Shown here in pieces: positions 63,103-64,000 of a stretch of 64,000 nt of DNA (position 1 is its first letter; each line of letters begins with the position of its first letter). Location of the stretch: assembly GCF_005145045.1 (NCBI RefSeq), contig NZ_CP039691.1, positions 1 to 64,000 on the forward strand, read 5' to 3'. The notes beneath the pieces were generated by a model, which was not told the DNA's origin, did not search any database, and saw only the letters and a list, made by a program, of their open reading frames with translations. Both the position numbers and the translations under genes were made by a program. The DNA comes from Agrobacterium larrymoorei (lineage in GTDB: Bacteria; Pseudomonadota; Alphaproteobacteria; Rhizobiales; Rhizobiaceae).

Positions 63103-64000
63103 TCGTCTGGCGCAGCTCGTCAGCAACACCGAGTTCGCGACGCTTGGCATCCATTTCCGCTTCGACGCGGTCGAGATATTCCTTGGCGCGCGTCTGGATT
63201 TCAACAGCGGTGTCTTCATCGAAGCCATCGATGGACGAGATTTCGTCCAGCTCGACATAGGCGAGTTCCTCGACCTGCGCGAAGCCTTCCGATGCCAGAA
63301 CCTGGCCGACCATCTCGTCAACGTCCAGCGCTTCCATGAAGAGGTTGGTACGCTCGTTGAATTCCTTCTGACGACGCTCGGATTCTTCCTGTTCCGTCAT
63401 GATGTCGATGTCCCAGCCGGTCAGCTGCGAAGCGAGGCGGACGTTCTGACCGCGACGACCGATGGCAAGCGACAACTGCTCATCCGGCACCACCACTTCG
63501 ATACGCTCGGATTCTTCATCCAGAACGACCTTGGCCACTTCCGCAGGCTGCAGCGCGTTGACGATGAAGCTTGCAGGCTCCTGGCTCCACGGAATGATGT
63601 CGATCTTTTCGCCCTGAAGCTCGCCGACAACGGCCTGAACGCGCGAACCGCGCATACCGACGCAGGCGCCGACAGGATCGATGGAGGAATCGTTCGAAAT
63701 CACGGCGATCTTGGCGCGCGAACCCGGATCACGGGCAACCGACTTGATCTGGATGATGCCGTCGTAGATTTCCGGCACTTCCATGGTGAAGAGCTTGACC
63801 ATGAACTGCGGATGGGTACGCGAGAGGAAAATCTGCGGGCCGCGCTGTTCACGACGAACGTCGTAGACATAGGCGCGAACGCGGTCGCCGTAACGCAGGT
63901 TTTCACGCGGAATCATCTCGTCACGACGGATGATGCCTTCGCCACGACCGAGGTCAACGATAACGTTGCCATATTCGACGCGCTTGACCGTGCCGTTGAT
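63095..64000 (-). CDS. nusA: Transcription termination/antitermination protein NusA, 5' cut off by window, apparent frameshift near 3' end
   Basis: NusA binds RNA polymerase and controls pausing, termination and antitermination. The window holds the part from the S1 domain ([21 protein letters not shown], about 63935-64000), through two KH domains ([42 protein letters not shown]), to the first acidic repeat ([22 protein letters not shown]). The frame ends early at TGA 63095 after [14 protein letters not shown], where relatives continue as [18 protein letters not shown]. The missing segment is intact in another frame (62805-63102). Either the genome lost one base (a NusA without its last domain) or the sequence has an error. 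Confidence 0.88.
   Translation of the reverse strand: MNGTVKRVEYGNVIVDLGRGEGIIRRDEMIPRENLRYGDRVRAYVYDVRREQRGPQIFLSRTHPQFMVKLFTMEVPEIYDGIIQIKSVARDPGSRAKIAVISNDSSIDPVGACVGMRGSRVQAVVGELQGEKIDIIPWSQEPASFIVNALQPAEVAKVVLDEESERIEVVVPDEQLSLAIGRRGQNVRLASQLTGWDIDIMTEQEESERRQKEFNERTNLFMEALDVDEMVGQVLASEGFAQVEELAYVELDEISSIDGFDEDTAVEIQTRAKEYLDRVEAEMDAKRRELGVADELRQTTV

Noticed and set aside
63095-63110. Programmed ribosomal frameshift in nusA
   Set aside because: No slippery heptamer (X XXY YYZ) or clear stimulating structure is visible; a base loss or sequence error explains it better.
1-64000. CRISPR arrays, insertion sequences, integrases and prophage genes
   Set aside because: No regularly spaced repeats, transposase, integrase or phage structural gene was seen.

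Overview
The window is about 64 kb of a Rhizobiaceae (Agrobacterium / Allorhizobium / Rhizobium-like) chromosome. The evidence is the divergent irr-fabA pair, the frcBCA-K sugar operon with its ROK regulator, a yejABEF peptide importer, a D-galactarolactone-isomerase-type gene, a His-rich CyoD, GC-rich coding sequence, and intergenic repeats of the kind common in rhizobia. It is core chromosome. I found no rRNA, tRNA, CRISPR array, insertion sequence or prophage. The first base is the first base of a dnaA reading frame; I saw no origin-like cluster of DnaA boxes beside it.

Layout: 1-3.2 kb, dnaA, then an SdpR-like ArsR repressor divergent from an SRPBCC protein and a membrane protein, with a large operator dyad between them. 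3.2-6.2 kb, nucleoside salvage (deoB-add-upp, minus strand). 6.3-11.4 kb, cytochrome o quinol oxidase cyoABCD plus a SURF1 gene (minus). 11.7-16.3 kb, an MFS transporter, two TadE/TadG-like genes, and a FadR-type regulator followed by a galactarolactone isomerase. 16.3-19.7 kb, fabA-fabB-fabI (minus) divergent from irr. 19.7-22.8 kb, small membrane and exported proteins, gluconokinase, and a 340-bp block of nested dispersed repeats. 22.8-26.9 kb, a polyamine/amino-acid cluster (PuuA, PuuB and DadA types).

26.9-33.7 kb is the yejABEF-type ABC peptide importer (minus). It carries a PIN-domain (VapC-like) toxin and a small antitoxin candidate between yejE and yejF, with translational overlaps on the toxin side. 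33.8-40.9 kb holds mepA, mgsA, glk, an ABC exporter, dapB, gpmA and an Ldh-family dehydrogenase. 40.9-46 kb is frcR divergent from frcBCAK (fructose/ribose/mannose import). 46-54.8 kb holds a lipoprotein hydrolase, recF, a MoeB/ThiF-like E1 without zinc cysteines, a GNAT, a 2-hydroxyacid dehydrogenase, an SH3 protein, a PfkB kinase, an AEC transporter and an RsmC-like methyltransferase. 54.9-64 kb is the conserved translation/RNA block nusA-ylxR-infB-rbfA-truB-rpsO-pnp (minus).

Most worth a second look: the toxin-antitoxin pair inside the importer operon, an apparent one-base frameshift in nusA, the 14-bp perfect operator dyad near 2.1 kb, the mosaic repeat block near 22.4-22.8 kb with related copies elsewhere, and a possible small transcript near 52.6 kb. 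I see no obviously undescribed multi-gene system. The nearest candidate is the transporter-embedded toxin module with its unclassified antitoxin.
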